Shown here in pieces: positions 5,201-5,304 of a stretch of DNA of 5,304 nucleotides. Location: positions 1 through 5,304 of the forward strand of contig JASMAE010000024.1 in assembly GCA_030754475.1 (NCBI GenBank), in the 5' to 3' direction. Below the pieces are notes generated by a model. That model searched no databases. It had not been told where the DNA came from and was given only the letters and a program-made list of their open reading frames with translations. This DNA is from Rhodospirillales bacterium. GTDB lineage: Bacteria; Pseudomonadota; Alphaproteobacteria; Rhodospirillales; JASLLV01. A program made the translations under genes and the position numbers. Numbering within the stretch: position 1 is the stretch's first letter; every line of letters begins with the position of its first letter.

Positions 5201-5304
5201 GGCGGGTCGGACAATCGTTTCTTCCCCCACTGAAACGCGTGCGTGCGGGCGTGGATTGACGGCGCGCGCGGTGAGGGGCGCGGGTTCGCGTGCCGGCGCG
5301 GCCG
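2246..5304 (-). CDS. Large Ala/Pro-rich modular repeat protein with an unrecognised C-terminal domain (5' end off window)
   Basis: At least 1018 residues; the frame is open to the right edge. A GTG at 5230 is not a convincing start, because the repeat homology to 4690-4735 continues upstream of it. About 830 residues are low-complexity Ala/Pro/Glu sequence, probably disordered, built from three block types. Block A carries FDPE-x-APVGAVLP-x-IGPVRG (two good copies, a third decayed as FDPNEAPPGAELPIISG). Block B carries PSPAA-x2-GFFRR-x2-DRL (three copies, a fourth decayed as GPLGRLYEAVEGLFG). Block C carries PALEPETA...PTIARAEAPPA (five copies, three in tandem). The last ~187 residues (2249-2809) form a compact domain beginning near YLKGVPLTIADDFGIG, with Cys pair C-x10-C, then EPVTWP, AIVRYDEG, ARYGPPT, YDDSRGGF and IFPRLS. 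The Cys pair hints at a periplasmic location, but the part that would show a signal peptide or anchor is missing. I do not recognise a named family. Confidence 0.85.
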   Translation of the reverse strand, partial: AAPAREPAPLTARAVNPRPHARVSVGEETIVRPAGAAPPSAAHDPFDPEIAPVGAVLPVIGPVRGLGSPATASAPATAGPGLDETRPQSRAMPTEIAEIPPEPAERSGPTAQEPGDPAPSPAAKKGFFRRLVDRLVPGKAEPEAGTPPAAASSRATPSVSDAAPELSEPPPVPPVDVAPSTTSQPATAAIELAPARAAKLRPPAPVSAGDETVFRPAGEAPPSAARDSFDPEVAPVGAVLPIIGPVRGPESPATASTPAIAGRGLNETRPPAQPVDIASLPALEPETAAILPAPALHSGPPADEPMPTIARAEAPPATSAMEEEAVPEPVDPAPSPAAERGFFRRFFDRLVPGEAGSGTGTPPEAAPSPATPSVSDATRADSEPAPPTPPVDVAPLPALEPETAVIPPVPALQPGPPAEEPTPTIARAEAPPAANTIDATPVPALEPETAAIAPTLALQSGPPGNEPIPAIARAEAPPAANTVEATPVPALEPEIAAIAPTLALQSGSPGDEPTPTIARAEAPPATRAMVGMPVPETVDPEPSPAAEKGFFRRFIDRLSSGDAGSEAGTPSDTAPSPAPASVSDAAPKDSEPVPPTPPVDVAPLPALEPETAVIPPVPALPSGPPPDESVPAPALAEAPLEKPTTSPSTVPESPPFETAPPGEFIETASAADPVDPFDPNEAPPGAELPIISGTFAPGTTAEAVPPPPLPIAPPAPPTAIASAPPSPPVAGPDVTASAAPSLAKAATSTDTAAGPTIDAATPETPRASAPVKGIGEEKPRPGPLGRLYEAVEGLFGASTESEERPEPRQATIETASLTKERDEATDAEPGEPPERYLKGVPLTIADDFGIGARKFPQTPVAHAPENCVRKQRGTILFCVEPVTWPGNIEEHFAVSTFFYRGTSAIVRYDEGESRYIYALFSTDGFEAVGAHFEARYGPPTSTVHRRVTLMAAPRMTSPAMIWKSVDATSGVVTTLEVRKYDDSRGGFADVRHGALLLRSDGTEPIFPRLSTLELMVLK
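2249..2809 (-). other. Compact C-terminal domain of the repeat protein, unknown family
   Basis: About 187 residues of normal composition after the disordered part. Features in order: YLKGVPL, DDFGIGARKFP, Cys-x10-Cys (NCVRK ... ILFCVEP), EPVTWP, FFYRGTSAIVRYDEG, ALFSTDGFEAVGAHFEARYGPPT, APRMTSPAMIWKS, TLEVRKYDDSRGGFADV and IFPRLSTLELM. The alternating hydrophobic pattern suggests a mixed alpha/beta domain. The two Cys are well placed for a disulfide, or for packing in a small beta hairpin. This is the only part likely to be conserved between species, and hence the one to search with. Confidence 0.6.
2911..2977 (-). repeat. Decayed fourth copy of the amphipathic-helix motif
   Basis: The encoded PRPGPLGRLYEAVEGLFG keeps the Pro-x-Pro lead-in, the G-x2-R-hydrophobic pattern and length of the GFFRR-x2-DRL motif of block B. 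It lies 233 residues after the third good copy, close to the 208 and 215 residue spacings between the others. It is too diverged to be certain. Confidence 0.4.
3210..3290 (-). repeat. Decayed third copy of block A
   Basis: The encoded DPFDPNEAPPGAELPIISG matches DPFDPEIAPVGAVLPVIG of the two better copies at most positions. Only the FDP core remains; the GEET-x-x-RPAG lead-in is lost. Confidence 0.55.
3381..3518 (-). repeat. Block C copy 5 (138 bp)
   Basis: This 46-codon unit encodes VDVAPLPALEPETAVIPP and on to a diverged end (PAPALAEAPLEKP). It sits next to block B copy 3 exactly as C2 sits next to B2 (both composites are 348 bp), so C+B was probably duplicated as one piece. Confidence 0.8.
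3519..3728 (-). repeat. Block B copy 3 (210 bp)
   Basis: Seventy codons with EPSPAAEKGFFRRFIDRL near the start and SVSDAAPKDSEPVPPTP at the end. It aligns without gaps to the copy at 4143-4352. The helix end reads SSG rather than VPG. Confidence 0.8.
3729..4142 (-). repeat. Tandem array of three 138-bp block C units
   Basis: Units start at 3729, 3867 and 4005, each opening on the plus strand with GCGGGCGGCGCTTCGGCGCG. The first two differ at about 13 of 138 positions by eye; the third diverges in its second half and there resembles the copy at 3381-3518. Each unit encodes 46 residues of the PALEPE ... IARAEAPPA type. The exact multiple of three keeps the reading frame, so unit number can change without breaking the protein. 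Confidence 0.9.
4143..4352 (-). repeat. Block B copy 2 (210 bp)
   Basis: Seventy codons with APSPAAERGFFRRFFDRLVPG and SVSDATRADSEPAPPTP. It is gapless against 3519-3728 and is flanked on both sides by block C copies. Confidence 0.85.
4353..4490 (-). repeat. Block C copy 1 (138 bp)
   Basis: The unit encodes VDIASLPALEPETAAILP through IARAEAPPA. It shares the 28-base opening of the tandem units except for minor changes further on, and joins block A copy 2 to block B copy 2. Confidence 0.85.
4492..4735 (-). repeat. Block A copy 2 (about 244 bp)
   Basis: It matches 5041-5284 at a constant offset of 549 bp without gaps. It encodes APVSAGDETVFRPAG, SFDPEVAPVGAVLPIIGPVRG (split here for length: SFDPEVAPVG, AVLPIIGPVRG) and GLNETRPP. 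Confidence 0.8.
4790..4997 (-). repeat. Block B copy 1 (about 208 bp)
   Basis: It encodes APSPAAKKGFFRRLVDRLVPG and TPSVSDAAPELSEPPPVPP, one codon shorter than the other two copies near its end. Unlike them it is not followed by a recognisable block C, so it comes from an older duplication or has lost that unit. Confidence 0.75.
5041..5284 (-). repeat. Block A copy 1 (about 244 bp, near right edge)
   Basis: It is collinear with 4492-4735. It encodes GEETIVRPAG, DPFDPEIAPVG, AVLPVIGPVRG and GLDETRP. Because similarity continues upstream of the GTG at 5230 into ARAVNPRPHARVSV, the reading frame must start further right, outside the window. Confidence 0.75.

Overview
The window looks like chromosomal DNA of a high-GC alphaproteobacterium. 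This is inferred from strongly GC-biased third codon positions, an NDUFAF6-type squalene/phytoene-synthase-family protein, an HpnC-like protein and a PuuD-type membrane domain, all common in that class. I see no mobile element, RNA gene or CRISPR array.

Layout, left to right. (1) 1-158, minus: the first 52 residues of a PuuD-type (urate hydroxylase membrane domain) protein, cut by the left edge. (2) 186-296, minus: a 36-residue single-helix membrane protein just upstream of it, with a strong ribosome binding site and a 27-bp gap, so probably one transcript. (3) 297-442: non-coding or leader DNA with a perfect 9-bp inverted repeat, a second smaller one and a weak promoter candidate. (4) 443-1327, minus: a 294-residue squalene/phytoene-synthase-fold protein most like HpnC, but without most of the catalytic aspartates. 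(5) 1328-1395: a 68-bp divergent spacer with two overlapping perfect palindromes. (6) 1396-2238, plus: a 280-residue NDUFAF6-like protein, also of the squalene-synthase fold. (7) 2246-5304, minus: at least 1018 residues of an Ala/Pro-rich modular repeat protein ending in a compact ~190-residue domain that I do not recognise. Its N-terminus lies beyond the right edge.

The middle pair is the most suggestive part: two relatives of squalene synthase, both without the usual Asp-rich motifs, transcribed divergently from a very short spacer. The NDUFAF6 family is linked to respiratory complex I assembly in mitochondria; the role of the bacterial proteins is not established, and a joint role here is only inferred from position. 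The right part is dominated by the repeat protein. It is built from three block types (about 244, 210 and 138 bp) that have been duplicated in phase and place a GFFRR-type amphipathic helix about every 210-230 residues. None of this proves a new system. The 36-residue membrane protein, the degenerate HpnC-like protein and the repeat protein are the parts least explained by known families.
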